Source: Planosporangium sp963837285 | Lineage (GTDB): Bacteria > Actinomycetota > Actinomycetes > Mycobacteriales > Micromonosporaceae | Assembly (NCBI GenBank): GCA_963837285.1 | Contig: CAWIMS010000002.1 | Location: 434,001 to 498,000 of the forward strand | DNA length: 64,000 nt | Reading direction: 5' to 3' | Made by a program: the position numbers and the translations under genes | Shown: positions 35,955 to 44,775 of the stretch, one piece after another | Layout of the letters: the number at the start of each line of letters is the position of its first letter | How positions within the stretch are numbered: the first letter of the stretch is position 1 | The notes under the pieces: model-generated | What the model was told of the DNA's origin: nothing | The model's database searches: none | Seen by the model: only the letters and a program-made list of their open reading frames with translations

Positions 35955-36596
35955 TTGAGCGAGACCGCCATCCCGTCGCCGGCCGCCACCGAGACGCCGA
36001 GCGCGACGCCGGCTACGACCACCGCGCCGACCGAGACGCCGAGCGCGACGCCGGCTACGACCACCGCGCCGACCGAGACGCCGGCCCCGACCACCGCGCC
36101 GACTGCGCCGACCGCCCCGCCGGCAGCGGCCACCGCCACGACCACCGCCACGGCCGCTCCGCCGGCAGCGGCCACCGCGACGGCCGCTCCGACCCGCGCC
36201 CGCCGCGCCGACCGTCCGATCCAGACCGTCGGCCGCCGCAAGGAGGCCATCGTCCGGGTGCGCCTGCTGCCGGGCACCGGCAAATTCACCCTCAACGGCC
36301 GGACGCTGGAGAACTACTTCCCCAGCAAGGTGCACCAGCAGCTGGTCCGCGAGCCGCTCGTGATGACCGAGAAGGCCGAGAGCCTCGACGTGCACGCCAA
36401 CCTGCGCGGCGGCGGCACCACCGGCCAGGCCGGCGCGCTGCGTCTCGCGATCGCCCGCGCGCTGGTCGAGTGGGAGAGCGACGACCGGCCCGCGCTGAAG
36501 AAGGCCGGCTTCCTGACCCGGGACGCCCGGGCCACCGAGCGCAAGAAGTACGGTCTGAAGAAGGCCCGCAAGGCGCCGCAGTACTCGAAGCGCTAG
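35955..36596 (+). CDS. rpsI: 30S ribosomal protein S9 with Pro/Ala/Thr-rich N-terminal extension
   Basis: Predicted 213 residues, against about 130 for the S9 core. The start is TTG 35955 with CAGGAGA upstream. Residues 1-85 consist of Thr, Ala and Pro with few charges (units such as TETPSATPATTTAP), encoded partly by 42-bp direct repeats. The S9 domain follows (IQTVGRRKEAIVRVRLLPGT to RKAPQYSKR, whose final Arg contacts P-site tRNA). The extension is N-terminal and so should lie on the solvent side. Confidence 0.96.
   Translation: MSETAIPSPAATETPSATPATTTAPTETPSATPATTTAPTETPAPTTAPTAPTAPPAAATATTTATAAPPAAATATAAPTRARRADRPIQTVGRRKEAIVRVRLLPGTGKFTLNGRTLENYFPSKVHQQLVREPLVMTEKAESLDVHANLRGGGTTGQAGALRLAIARALVEWESDDRPALKKAGFLTRDARATERKKYGLKKARKAPQYSKR
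35988..36071 (+). repeat. Two 42-bp direct repeats inside rpsI
   Basis: The copies at 35988-36029 and 36030-36071 are identical (14 codons each) and a partial third follows. They extend the low-complexity head of S9 in frame. Confidence 0.9.
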
Positions 36597-36622
36597 TTCC
36601 TCTCCTTGCCAGTCGACTCTTG

Positions 36623-36663
36623 ACAACGGCCGGGCGACTCCTCTGGGAGCGTCCGGCCGTTGT
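36623..36663 (+). terminator. Terminator of rplM-rpsI
   Basis: A 14-bp stem (ACAACGGCCGGGCG / CGTCCGGCCGTTGT, one G-U pair) encloses an inner CTCC-TCTG-GGAG hairpin, 26 nt after rpsI. Confidence 0.8.
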
Positions 36664-36716
36664 GCTGTTCGACAGGCATGCCCGTTTCGCAAGAGCAGTG
36701 TGCTACGGAGGGTTCA

Positions 36717-38069
36717 GTGGGTCGTCTTTTCGGTACGGACGGTGTTCGCGGTCTCGCCAACGCTGACCTGAGCCCTCAGTTGGCCCTGGCGGTCGCCGAA
36801 GCGGCCGCGCACGTCCTCGCCGAACGCGACAAGACGCATCCACCCCGCGCCATCGTCGGCCGGGACCCGCGGGCCAGCGGGGAAATGCTGGAGGCGGCCG
36901 TCGTCGCCGGTCTCGCCAGCGCGGGGGCCGATGTGCTGCGCGTCGACGTGCTGCCGACGCCGGGCGTGGCGTACCTGGTCGGGGCCACCATGGCCGACCT
37001 CGGCGTGATGCTGTCCGCCTCGCACAACCCGATGCCGGACAACGGGATCAAGCTGTTCGCCGCCGGCGGTCACAAGCTGCCGGACGAGGTCGAAGACCAG
37101 ATCGAGGCGCTGGTGAGCGGGTCCGCCGGCGCGTGGAAACGGCCGACCGGGGCCGCGATCGGGCGGGTACACGACCTGATCGACGGGCCGGAGCACTACA
37201 TCAACCACCTGGTCGGGGCGACCCCGCACCGGCTCGACGGCATCCGCGTGGTGGTCGACTGTGCCAACGGCGCCGCGTCGGTGGTGGCGCCCGAGGCGTA
37301 CGAGCAGGCCGGGGCCGAGGTCATCGCGATCTCCGCCGAGCCGGACGGGCTCAACATCAACGACAACTGCGGCTCCACCCATCTCGACGGCCTGCGCGCC
37401 GCCGTGATCGAGCACGGCGCCCACCTCGGTATCGCGCACGACGGCGACGCCGACCGCTGCTTCGCGGTCACCGCCGACGGCGACGAGGTCGACGGCGACC
37501 AGATCATGGGCATCCTCGCGCTGGCCATGCGGGACGCCGGCACGCTCACCGAGAACACGCTGGTGGCGACCGTGATGAGCAACCTGGGCCTCAAGCTCGC
37601 CATGGCCGACGCCGGGGTCCGGCTGGTGGAGACCAAGGTCGGCGACCGGTACGTGCTGGAGGAGCTGCGCTCGCGCGGCCTGGCCCTCGGCGGGGAGCAG
37701 AGCGGGCACGTGATCCTGCCGGCGTACGCGACGACCGGCGACGGGATCCTCACCGCGCTCCACCTGATGGCCCGGATGGCGGCGACCGGCAAGCCGCTGG
37801 CCCAGCTCGCGTCGGTGGTACACCGGCTGCCCCAGGTTCTGATCAACGTACCGGTGGGCGACCGCGCCGCCGCGGCAGTCGCACCGTCCGTCCTCGACGT
37901 CGCGAAGGCGGTGGAGGCGGAGCTGGGTGGCACCGGTCGGGTACTGCTGCGGCCGTCCGGCACCGAACAGCTCGTCCGGGTGATGGTCGAGGCGGCCACG
38001 CAGGAGACCGCACAGGAGTCGGCGGAGCGGATCGCGACCGTGGTACGGGAGGCCAGCCCGGCCGGGTAG
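36717..38069 (+). CDS. glmM: Phosphoglucosamine mutase
   Basis: Predicted 450 residues. GTG 36717 follows ACGGAGGG and gives VGRLFGTDGVRGLAN. The phosphoserine is Ser102 in SASHNPMPDNG; the metal loop is DGDADR and the sugar loop GEQSGH. It converts glucosamine-6-phosphate to glucosamine-1-phosphate for UDP-GlcNAc and peptidoglycan. glmS, the preceding step, is about 1 kb downstream. Confidence 0.97.
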   Translation: MGRLFGTDGVRGLANADLSPQLALAVAEAAAHVLAERDKTHPPRAIVGRDPRASGEMLEAAVVAGLASAGADVLRVDVLPTPGVAYLVGATMADLGVMLSASHNPMPDNGIKLFAAGGHKLPDEVEDQIEALVSGSAGAWKRPTGAAIGRVHDLIDGPEHYINHLVGATPHRLDGIRVVVDCANGAASVVAPEAYEQAGAEVIAISAEPDGLNINDNCGSTHLDGLRAAVIEHGAHLGIAHDGDADRCFAVTADGDEVDGDQIMGILALAMRDAGTLTENTLVATVMSNLGLKLAMADAGVRLVETKVGDRYVLEELRSRGLALGGEQSGHVILPAYATTGDGILTALHLMARMAATGKPLAQLASVVHRLPQVLINVPVGDRAAAAVAPSVLDVAKAVEAELGGTGRVLLRPSGTEQLVRVMVEAATQETAQESAERIATVVREASPAG

Positions 38070-38099
38070 CCGGCTACTGGGCGGTAGTAACGTGGCCGC

Positions 38100-38858
38100 A
38101 TGTCGGAGACCCGTACTGTCATCGTGACCGGGGCGTCCCGCGGGATCGGCCGGGCGACCGCCGAGCTGTTCGCCGCCGAGGGCTGTAACGTCGTGCTCAC
38201 CTCCCGCCGCCAGGAGGCCCTGGACGAGGTCGCCGGTTCGCTGCTTTCGACCTGTCCCAAGATCGAGGTCCTGGCACACGCCGCCCACGCCGCCGAGCCG
38301 GACCAGGCGGCGGCCTGCGTGGACGCCGCGATGGCCCGGTTCGGCCGGATCGACGTGCTGGTCAACAACGCCGGCACCAACCCGTACTTCGGGCCGATGG
38401 TCGACCTGGACCCGGTCCGGGCGGAGAAGACCGTCCGGCTCAACCAGTACGGCGTGGTGCTCTGGACGCAACTGGTGTGGCGGGCGTCCATGAGTGAGCA
38501 CGGTGGGTCGATCGTCAACGTCGCCTCGGTGGGCGGGCTGCTGACCGAGCCGGGGATCGGCTACTACAACGCCACGAAGGCGGCGGTGATCCACCTGACC
38601 CGCCAGTTCGCTCAGGAACTGGCGCCGAAGGTGCGGGTGAACGCGGTCGCGCCGGGCGTCGTGCGTACCGTCCTGGCGCGCGCGCTCTGGGAGAACTTCG
38701 AGCAGCAGCTTTCGCAGGCGCTGCCGCTGGGCCGGATCGGCGAGCCGGCCGACATCGCCGAGGCGATCGGGTTCCTGGCCGGCCCGAAGTCGTCCTGGCT
38801 GACCGGCCAGACCCTGGTGGTCGACGGCGGCGCCCAGATCCGGTCGTCGCTCACCTAG
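38100..38858 (+). CDS. Short-chain dehydrogenase/reductase
   Basis: Predicted 252 residues. The NAD(P) motif TGASRGIG lies at the N-terminus, followed by NNAG and the catalytic Ser (NVASVGG) and YxxxK (GYYNATKAAV). The C-terminus SWLTGQTLVVDGGAQI is typical of FabG-like SDRs. The substrate is unknown; Arg in the dinucleotide loop (TSRRQEAL) suggests NADP preference. It lies 30 nt after glmM. Confidence 0.9.
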   Translation: MSETRTVIVTGASRGIGRATAELFAAEGCNVVLTSRRQEALDEVAGSLLSTCPKIEVLAHAAHAAEPDQAAACVDAAMARFGRIDVLVNNAGTNPYFGPMVDLDPVRAEKTVRLNQYGVVLWTQLVWRASMSEHGGSIVNVASVGGLLTEPGIGYYNATKAAVIHLTRQFAQELAPKVRVNAVAPGVVRTVLARALWENFEQQLSQALPLGRIGEPADIAEAIGFLAGPKSSWLTGQTLVVDGGAQIRSSLT

Positions 38859-38869
38859 CGTTCCGGCTT

Positions 38870-38925
38870 CCATGATCACGGAGAGTTTGGGTAGCTATGA
38901 CTACACAAACTCTCTGTGATCATGG
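38870..38925. repeat. Palindrome between the SDR gene and glmS
   Basis: The arms CCATGATCACGGAGAGTTTG and its complement (one mismatch), extended by GTAG/CTAC, enclose a 6-base loop, 12 nt after the SDR stop. AT-richer than its surroundings. It is unrelated in sequence to families A and B and is probably a terminator. Confidence 0.75.
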
Positions 38926-39025
38926 CGTAGCGCTGCCGTCTGTCCTCCGATCGAGCAAATAGGCTGCTTGAAAGTGTCGTTTTCGAGCAGGCGCGGTGCG
39001 CGAAACTCTGCTAGCGTCTGCGACC

Positions 39026-40879
39026 ATGTGTGGCATCGTGGGTTACGCCGGTGATCGCCCGGCGCTGGGAATCGTGCTCGACGGCCTGCGCCGCTTGGAG
39101 TACCGCGGCTATGACTCGGCCGGCGTCGCCGTCGTCAACGGCGCTCTGCTGACCGAGAAGCGGGCCGGCAAGCTCGCCAACCTGGAGAAGGCGCTGGCCG
39201 AGGACACCGAGGCGGGGCTCGGCGCGGGTACGACCGGGATCGGGCACACCCGCTGGGCCACCCATGGCGGTCCCACCGACCGCAACGCGCACCCGCACCG
39301 CTCGTACGATGGCCGGGTCGCCGTGATCCACAACGGGATCATCGAGAACTTCGGCAAGCTGCGCGCCGACCTGGAGTCCCGGGGCATCGAGTTCGCCAGC
39401 GACACCGACACCGAGTGCGTGGCGCACCTGCTGGCCGTGGAACTCGAAGACGGGCTCGAACTGGCCGAGGCGATGCGGCGGGTCTGCCGCCAGCTCGATG
39501 GGGCGTTCACGCTGCTCGCGGTCGACGTGCGTACCCCCGGGGTGGTCGTCGGCGCCCGCCGCAACTCGCCGCTCGTGGTCGGCCGCGGCACCGGCGAGAA
39601 CTACCTGGCCAGCGACGTCTCCGCGTTCATCGAGCACACTCGCGAGGCGGTCGAGCTGGGGCAGGACCAGGTCGTCCTGATCTCCGGCGACGGTATCGAG
39701 ATCACCGACTTCGACGGCAACCCTGCCGAGGGCCGCGACTACCACATCGACTGGGACTCCCGGGCCGCCGAGAAGGGCGGCTACGACTACTTCATGCTCA
39801 AGGAGATCGCCGAGCAGCCGCAGGCGATCGCCGACACGCTGCGCGGCCGGCTCGCTGCGACCGGCGAGATCACCCTCGACGAGGTCCGCCTGACCGACCA
39901 GGACCTGCGCGACGTGGACAAGATCTTCATCGTGGCGTGCGGCACGGCCTACCACGCCGGCATGGTCGCCAAGTACGCCATCGAGCACTGGACCCGCATC
40001 CCGTGCGAGGTCGAGCTGGCCAGCGAGTTCCGCTACCGCGACCCGGTGCTCGACCGGTCCACGCTGGTCGTGGCGATCTCGCAGTCCGGCGAGACGATGG
40101 ACACGCTCATGGCCCTGCGCCACGCCAAGCAGCAGAAGGCGAGGGTACTGGCGATCTGCAACACCAACGGCTCGACCATTCCCCGCGAGTCCGACGCGGT
40201 GCTCTACACCCACGGCGGTCCGGAGATCGCGGTCGCGTCGACCAAGGCGTTCCTCACCCAGCTCGTCGCCTGCTACCTGGTCGGGCTGCACCTCGCGCAG
40301 GTACGCGGGGTGATGTACGCCGACGAGGTGGCCGCCGTGGTCGACCGGCTGCGGGCCACACCGTCCGAAGTGGAGCGTGTGCTGGCCCGGATGGAGCCGG
40401 TCCGCGCGCTGGCCCGCGACCTCGCCAGCGCCCGGTCGGTGCTGTTCATCGGCCGGCATGTCGGCTACCCGGTGGCCCTGGAGGGCGCGCTCAAGCTCAA
40501 GGAACTGGCCTACATGCACGCCGAAGGGTTCGCCGCTGGCGAGCTGAAGCACGGCCCGATCGCGCTGATCGAGGAAGGCACCCCGGTCGTCTGCGTGGTG
40601 CCGTCCGCCCGCGGCCGGGGTGTACTCCGCGACAAGGTCATTTCAAACATCCAAGAGGTACGCGCGCGCGGCGCCCGTACCGTGGTGATCGCCGAAGAAG
40701 GGGACGACGCGGTGGCCCGGTACGCCGACCACATGATCGTCGTGCCGCCCACGCCGACGCTGCTGGCGCCGCTGGTGACGACGGTGCCGTTGCAGGTGCT
40801 GGCGTGCGAGATCGCGGCGGCCCGGGGCCACGACGTCGACCAGCCCCGGAACCTCGCGAAGTCGGTCACGGTCGAGTGA
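39026..40879 (+). CDS. glmS: Glutamine-fructose-6-phosphate aminotransferase (isomerising)
   Basis: Predicted 617 residues. ATG 39026 places the catalytic Cys directly after Met (MCGIVGYAG). The glutaminase domain (RWATHGGPTDRNAHPH) is followed by two SIS sugar-isomerase domains (ISQSGETMDTLMALRHAKQQ; KELAYMHAEGFAAGELKHGP) and the C-terminal QPRNLAKSVTVE. It makes glucosamine-6-phosphate, the first step toward UDP-GlcNAc. No Shine-Dalgarno box is visible before the ATG. The 3' end overlaps the convergent hydrolase gene by 14 bp. Confidence 0.97.
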   Translation: MCGIVGYAGDRPALGIVLDGLRRLEYRGYDSAGVAVVNGALLTEKRAGKLANLEKALAEDTEAGLGAGTTGIGHTRWATHGGPTDRNAHPHRSYDGRVAVIHNGIIENFGKLRADLESRGIEFASDTDTECVAHLLAVELEDGLELAEAMRRVCRQLDGAFTLLAVDVRTPGVVVGARRNSPLVVGRGTGENYLASDVSAFIEHTREAVELGQDQVVLISGDGIEITDFDGNPAEGRDYHIDWDSRAAEKGGYDYFMLKEIAEQPQAIADTLRGRLAATGEITLDEVRLTDQDLRDVDKIFIVACGTAYHAGMVAKYAIEHWTRIPCEVELASEFRYRDPVLDRSTLVVAISQSGETMDTLMALRHAKQQKARVLAICNTNGSTIPRESDAVLYTHGGPEIAVASTKAFLTQLVACYLVGLHLAQVRGVMYADEVAAVVDRLRATPSEVERVLARMEPVRALARDLASARSVLFIGRHVGYPVALEGALKLKELAYMHAEGFAAGELKHGPIALIEEGTPVVCVVPSARGRGVLRDKVISNIQEVRARGARTVVIAEEGDDAVARYADHMIVVPPTPTLLAPLVTTVPLQVLACEIAAARGHDVDQPRNLAKSVTVE

Positions 40880-42251
40880 TCCCGACGATCGCCTCGAAGG
40901 CGGGGTTGGCCGGGTCGAAGTAGCCGTCGTGGGTCGCCACCGGTCGCAGTGGTGACCCGGACGCGCCGCCGAAGGTCCGGCCGCCGAAGTCGGCGCGGCT
41001 TGGATCGGTGCCGAACCACAGGTCCGGCCCGGCCGGCGGGCGCAGTACCTCGACGGCCGAGTCCACGATGGCGTGTCCCGCCGCGGTCAGCCGGATCGGG
41101 TCGTACCGTGCCGTGCTCGCCCACACGTGGCCGGCCGGCACGCCGAGGTCACCGGCGTGCGCCACGCCGACGCCGGGGCTGCCCACGAAGATCACGTCGT
41201 CGGCGTCGAGGCCCCGGTCGCGGGCGGTGTACCCGACGACGGTCGAGCCGTAGCTGTGCCCGAGGACGGTCTGGTGCCCGCGTGCGCCATCGTGCGTCGC
41301 GTCGTGTGTCGCCCGCAGCCCGTCCTGGAACCGGTCCAGCGCGGCCTCGGCGTGCCGGGCGTAGCTGGGATAGCTTGCGACGACCGGGTTGTCCGGCGCG
41401 TCATACCCGAGCCAGAGCACGACCGCCGTGGACGGACCGGCCCTGGCCGCGAGCCGGTCGGCGGCCGGCAGCAGTACACCTTTGCCTAGGTCGCCGACGT
41501 TCGCCCCGGTACCCGGCACGTAGGTCAACACGTTGCCGGTGTGGTCGGGGTCGCGGATGGCGACCACCGCTCTGCCGTCCCCGGACGCGTCGAAGCCGAG
41601 CAGGTACGCCCGGGGCAGGTCACCGGCGGCGAGCCGGGCGCGGAGGGCCCGCAGCGCGGGTGTGTCCCCGGCCGCCGCGAGTACGAGCCGGTTGGCCCGG
41701 TCACGTACGTCGACCGGCACCCCGTCGAGTACCCCCAGCCGGGCCGGCTGCTCGGCCAGCAGGTACCGGCGGTCAGCCACAGCCAGCGCGTCCCACCAGC
41801 GGCGGACGGCGGCTGGATCGGCGCCCGGCGGCGGCCAGCCCGACGCGGCGTCCCCGGCGTCCCCCATGTCCCCGGCGTCCCCAGCAGCACCGGCACCGAA
41901 GGCACCGGCAGCGAAGGCACCGGCGGCGGCGTTCAGCCGGGCTGCGGCGGCCTCGTCGGCGAGCATGGCTGCCTCGACGGAAGGCTCCTGTGCCACCCGG
42001 TCGGCGAACTCCGCGAGCGCCTGGTCGACGGCCAGGCAACCGGCGGCGGCGGTGTCGAACGCACGGGCCAGCGCCCGCAGCCGGGCCAGCGCGGCGTCGG
42101 CCGCCGAGCCGCGCCAGGATCCGGCCAGCCGATCGGCCAGGCCACGGAGTCGGGTGGCCTCGCCGGCCAGTACCGTCGCGAGCGCCCGCCAGAGCGTGGC
42201 CGCGGCCCGCCAGGTCGCCGGCCGGAACGCCCGTACCTGCGCCGGTGTCAT
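40866..42251 (-). CDS. DUF1023-type alpha/beta hydrolase with helical N-terminal domain
   Basis: Predicted 461 residues, ATG 42251. The first 130 or so are Ala-rich helices (RAAATLWRALATVLAGEATR; QALAEFADRVAQ) resembling WXG100/DUF4226-like export-associated domains. An Ala/Gly/Asp-rich linker (GDAGDMGDAGDAASG) leads to the hydrolase: YVPGTGANVGDLGKG, GHSYGSTVVGYTA with the nucleophile Ser, DDVIFVGSPGVGV and a C-terminal THDGYF. DUF1023 proteins often pair with small helical proteins of ESX/type VII type, as here. The substrate is unknown and no signal peptide is seen. Confidence 0.85.
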   Translation of the reverse strand: MTPAQVRAFRPATWRAAATLWRALATVLAGEATRLRGLADRLAGSWRGSAADAALARLRALARAFDTAAAGCLAVDQALAEFADRVAQEPSVEAAMLADEAAAARLNAAAGAFAAGAFGAGAAGDAGDMGDAGDAASGWPPPGADPAAVRRWWDALAVADRRYLLAEQPARLGVLDGVPVDVRDRANRLVLAAAGDTPALRALRARLAAGDLPRAYLLGFDASGDGRAVVAIRDPDHTGNVLTYVPGTGANVGDLGKGVLLPAADRLAARAGPSTAVVLWLGYDAPDNPVVASYPSYARHAEAALDRFQDGLRATHDATHDGARGHQTVLGHSYGSTVVGYTARDRGLDADDVIFVGSPGVGVAHAGDLGVPAGHVWASTARYDPIRLTAAGHAIVDSAVEVLRPPAGPDLWFGTDPSRADFGGRTFGGASGSPLRPVATHDGYFDPANPAFEAIVGITRP

Positions 42252-42523
42252 CGCAGCGACTCCGCGATCTCCTCGTCGACCCGCTCGTACGCCCGCGCGG
42301 CGGTGTCGAACGCGTCGGTCAGCGCGTGCACCCGGGTATCCAGCGCGGTGAGGCAGTCGGCGGCCGCCGCGACGACCGGGTCGAGGGCGGCGGTCGTTGC
42401 CCAGCCGGGGTCGACGGCGGGCGCCGGGGTCCGCGCCGAAGAGCGAACGGCGGTGAGATCGGCGAGTTCGGCACCGGCCCGGCGCAGGGCGACGACGGAG
42501 ACGGCGAAGTCGGTGGCGGTCAT
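42248..42523 (-). CDS. Small WXG100-like helical protein
   Basis: Predicted 91 residues, ATG 42523, overlapping the hydrolase start by four bases (ATGA). It is mostly helical (FAVSVVALRRAGAELADLTA; DTRVHALTDAFDTAARAYER) and has a Gly-Trp (DPGWATTAAL) between the helices. Size, helix-turn-helix layout and coupling to a DUF1023 gene suggest a type VII secretion-type partner, but the strict WXG motif is not present. No signal peptide. Confidence 0.65.
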   Translation of the reverse strand: MTATDFAVSVVALRRAGAELADLTAVRSSARTPAPAVDPGWATTAALDPVVAAAADCLTALDTRVHALTDAFDTAARAYERVDEEIAESLR

Positions 42524-42649
42524 GTCCGGCACGGTAGGCGCCGACCGGCCTGTCGCGTGGGGCCCTGTGGACAACCGGGCCACGGCCGTACACAGGGCTT
42601 GCGGCGGGGCCGCTGAATGGGCTAGGGCAGGGCATGCCAGGGTGTATCC

Positions 42650-43039
42650 GTGATCGTTGCTGTCGGTATCGACGTCGTACTCGTCGAGCGGTTCGCCAAG
42701 TCGTTGAGCCGTACCCCGTTGTTGGGCGAGCGGCTGTTCACCGAGGCCGAGCTGACGACCGCTTCGGGTAACCGCAGGTCGGCGGAGTCGCTGGCGGCCC
42801 GGTTCGCCGCCAAGGAGGCCGTCGCGAAGGCGCTCGGGGCACCATCCGGCCTCCAGTGGCACGACTGCGAGATCGTCACCGACCCGGACGGGAGGCCGTG
42901 GCTGACCGTCTCCGGTACGGTCGCGGCGGAGGCCAAGCAGCGGGGTATCACCCGGTGGCATCTCTCGCTGTCACACGATGGTGGTATCGCGTCCGCGATG
43001 ATCGTCGCGGAGCGTGATCAGCCCGACCGGCGGGCTTGA
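42650..43039 (+). CDS. acpS: Holo-[acyl-carrier-protein] synthase
   Basis: Predicted 129 residues from GTG 42650. Asp8 (VGIDVVLVERF) and Glu56 (RFAAKEAVAKALG) are the magnesium ligands of the AcpS fold. It transfers phosphopantetheine from CoA to ACP for fatty-acid synthesis. It is divergent from the WXG100-like gene across 126 bp. Confidence 0.95.
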   Translation: MIVAVGIDVVLVERFAKSLSRTPLLGERLFTEAELTTASGNRRSAESLAARFAAKEAVAKALGAPSGLQWHDCEIVTDPDGRPWLTVSGTVAAEAKQRGITRWHLSLSHDGGIASAMIVAERDQPDRRA

Positions 43040-43063
43040 TCGGCCCGCTTCGCGGCCCGCGAA

Positions 43064-43135
43064 CCGGCACAACTTCCCGGAGGTTGTTGCCATAGCACGG
43101 GCCTGAGGCAACAACTTCCGGGAAGTTGTGCCGAT
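43064..43135. repeat. Long inverted repeat, family A copy 2
   Basis: The arms (43064-43091 and 43107-43132, plus GATC) match with one mismatch in the core. A further half copy, GGGAAGTTGTGCCGGTC, lies at 43151-43167, directly before the nnr gene. It lies 24 nt after the acpS stop. Confidence 0.9.
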
Positions 43136-43187
43136 CAAGCGCGACGGGCCGGGAAGTTGTGCCGGTCAAACGCACAAGGGGGTCGAA

Positions 43188-44651
43188 ATGAGGTCGGCTT
43201 GGCGGGTGGCGAGCGTACGCGCCGCCGAAGAGGCGCTGATGGCGACGCTTCCCGGCGGTGCCCTGATGCAGCGCGCCGCCGCGGGTCTGGCGCGGCGCTG
43301 CGCGGCCGTGCTCGACGACCGGTTCGGCAGCGGGTACGGGCGGCGGGTGCTCCTGCTCGTGGGGGCGGGCAACAACGGCGGGGATGCGCTCTTCGCCGGG
43401 GCGCGGCTGGCCCGCCGGGGCGTGGACGTGGTCGCGGTGCAACTGGCGCCGGATCGCACTCACCCCGGGGGGCTCAAGGCACTGCGGGAAGCCGGCGGGC
43501 GCACCGCCGACGCCGCTCCGTCCGATGTGGACCTCATCGTCGACGGGATCCTCGGCATCGGCGGCAAGGGGGCGCTGCGGGAGAACGCGATCAAGCTGGT
43601 GACAAAGGCAGTCAACGGCCGGGCCGCCGACGGCGGGCGGCCCACGGTCGTCGCGGTCGACCTGCCGTCCGGTGTGGACGCCGACACCGGCGCGGTGCCG
43701 GGCGACGCGGTCCGCGCCGATGTCACGGTGACCTTCGGTGTGCTCAAGCCGGGCCTGCTGGTCGGCGCCGGGGCTGTGCACAGTGGACTCGTCGAGCTGG
43801 TCGACATCGGACTGACGGTGCCCGGGGAGCCGGCCCTGCGGGTACCCGATCTTGAGGATATCGCGGCCTGGTGGCCGCAGCCCACCGCGAACGACGACAA
43901 ATACACGCGCGGGGTGGTCGGGGTCGCGACCGGCTCGGCGACCTACCGGGGCGCCGCACTGCTGTCCACGGCCGGCGCGCTCGCCGGGCCGGCCGGCATG
44001 GTCCGCTACGCGGGCGCGGCGGCGGACGCGGTGCGCGACCAGCACCCATCGGTGATCGCCACCGAGACGGCGACCGACGCCGGCCGGGTGCAGGCGTGGG
44101 TGTGCGGCAGCGGGCTGGGCACCGACGAGCGGGCGACAGCCGAACTGCGGACGGTGCTGGCGGCGCCGGTGCCGGCGTGCGTCGACGCGGACGGGCTCAC
44201 CCTGCTCGCGGACGGCGCGCTGGCGGGGGCGCTGCGCGAAAGATCAAATCCCACGGTACTGACGCCGCACGACCGGGAGTTCGCCCGGCTCGCCGGTGCC
44301 GAGCCGGGGGCCGACCGGGTGGAGTCGGCGCTCCGCCTCGCCGCCCGGCTCCCCGCCGTGATCCTGCTCAAGGGCGATCGGACCATCGTGGCCACCCCGG
44401 ACGGGCGGGCGTACGTGAACCCCACCGGCACGCCGGCCCTGGCCACCGCGGGTACCGGTGACGTGCTGGCCGGGCTGCTCGGCGCGCTGCTCGCCGGTGG
44501 CCTGTCGGCGGAGCGGGCGGCGGTGGCGGCGGCGTACGCGCACGGGCTCGCGGGCCGGTATGCGGCCGAGTCGGGGCCGGTGACCTCGGCTGATGTCGCC
44601 GACGCGCTGCGGCCGGCGCTGGCTCGGGCCGGCCTGTGGCGGGTCCGCTGA
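43188..44651 (+). CDS. nnr: Bifunctional NAD(P)H-hydrate epimerase / ADP-dependent dehydratase
   Basis: Predicted 487 residues, ATG 43188. The N-terminal YjeF epimerase domain carries GAGNNGGDAL at residues 59-68. The C-terminal ribokinase-like dehydratase domain carries TPHDREFARLAG and ATAGTGDVLAGLLGALLAGG. Together they repair hydrated NADH and NADPH. It starts 20 nt after a half copy of repeat A and ends inside another copy. A fused form next to acpS and alr is the common actinobacterial order. Confidence 0.95.
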   Translation: MRSAWRVASVRAAEEALMATLPGGALMQRAAAGLARRCAAVLDDRFGSGYGRRVLLLVGAGNNGGDALFAGARLARRGVDVVAVQLAPDRTHPGGLKALREAGGRTADAAPSDVDLIVDGILGIGGKGALRENAIKLVTKAVNGRAADGGRPTVVAVDLPSGVDADTGAVPGDAVRADVTVTFGVLKPGLLVGAGAVHSGLVELVDIGLTVPGEPALRVPDLEDIAAWWPQPTANDDKYTRGVVGVATGSATYRGAALLSTAGALAGPAGMVRYAGAAADAVRDQHPSVIATETATDAGRVQAWVCGSGLGTDERATAELRTVLAAPVPACVDADGLTLLADGALAGALRERSNPTVLTPHDREFARLAGAEPGADRVESALRLAARLPAVILLKGDRTIVATPDGRAYVNPTGTPALATAGTGDVLAGLLGALLAGGLSAERAAVAAAYAHGLAGRYAAESGPVTSADVADALRPALARAGLWRVR

Positions 44652-44733
44652 ATGATCGGCACAACTTCCCGGAAGTAGTGGCCATAGCACGGGCCTAAGG
44701 CCACAACTTCCGGGAAATTGTGCCAGTCATTCA
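44649..44733. repeat. Long inverted repeat, family A copy 3
   Basis: The 35-base arms (44649-44683 and 44699-44733) pair with about four mismatches; the loop ATAGCACGGGCCTAA nearly equals that of copy 2. The stop codon of the nnr gene forms the outer end of the left arm. Confidence 0.9.
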
Positions 44734-44775
44734 CCTGAGCGGGCTTGTTGTGGCAAGGTCGCTACCCTGGTCGAC

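Noticed and set aside
42602..42649. A divergent promoter with clear boxes between the WXG100-like gene and acpS
   Set aside because: The 126-bp gap must hold promoters, but I could not find a convincing -35/-10 pair on either strand and do not annotate one.
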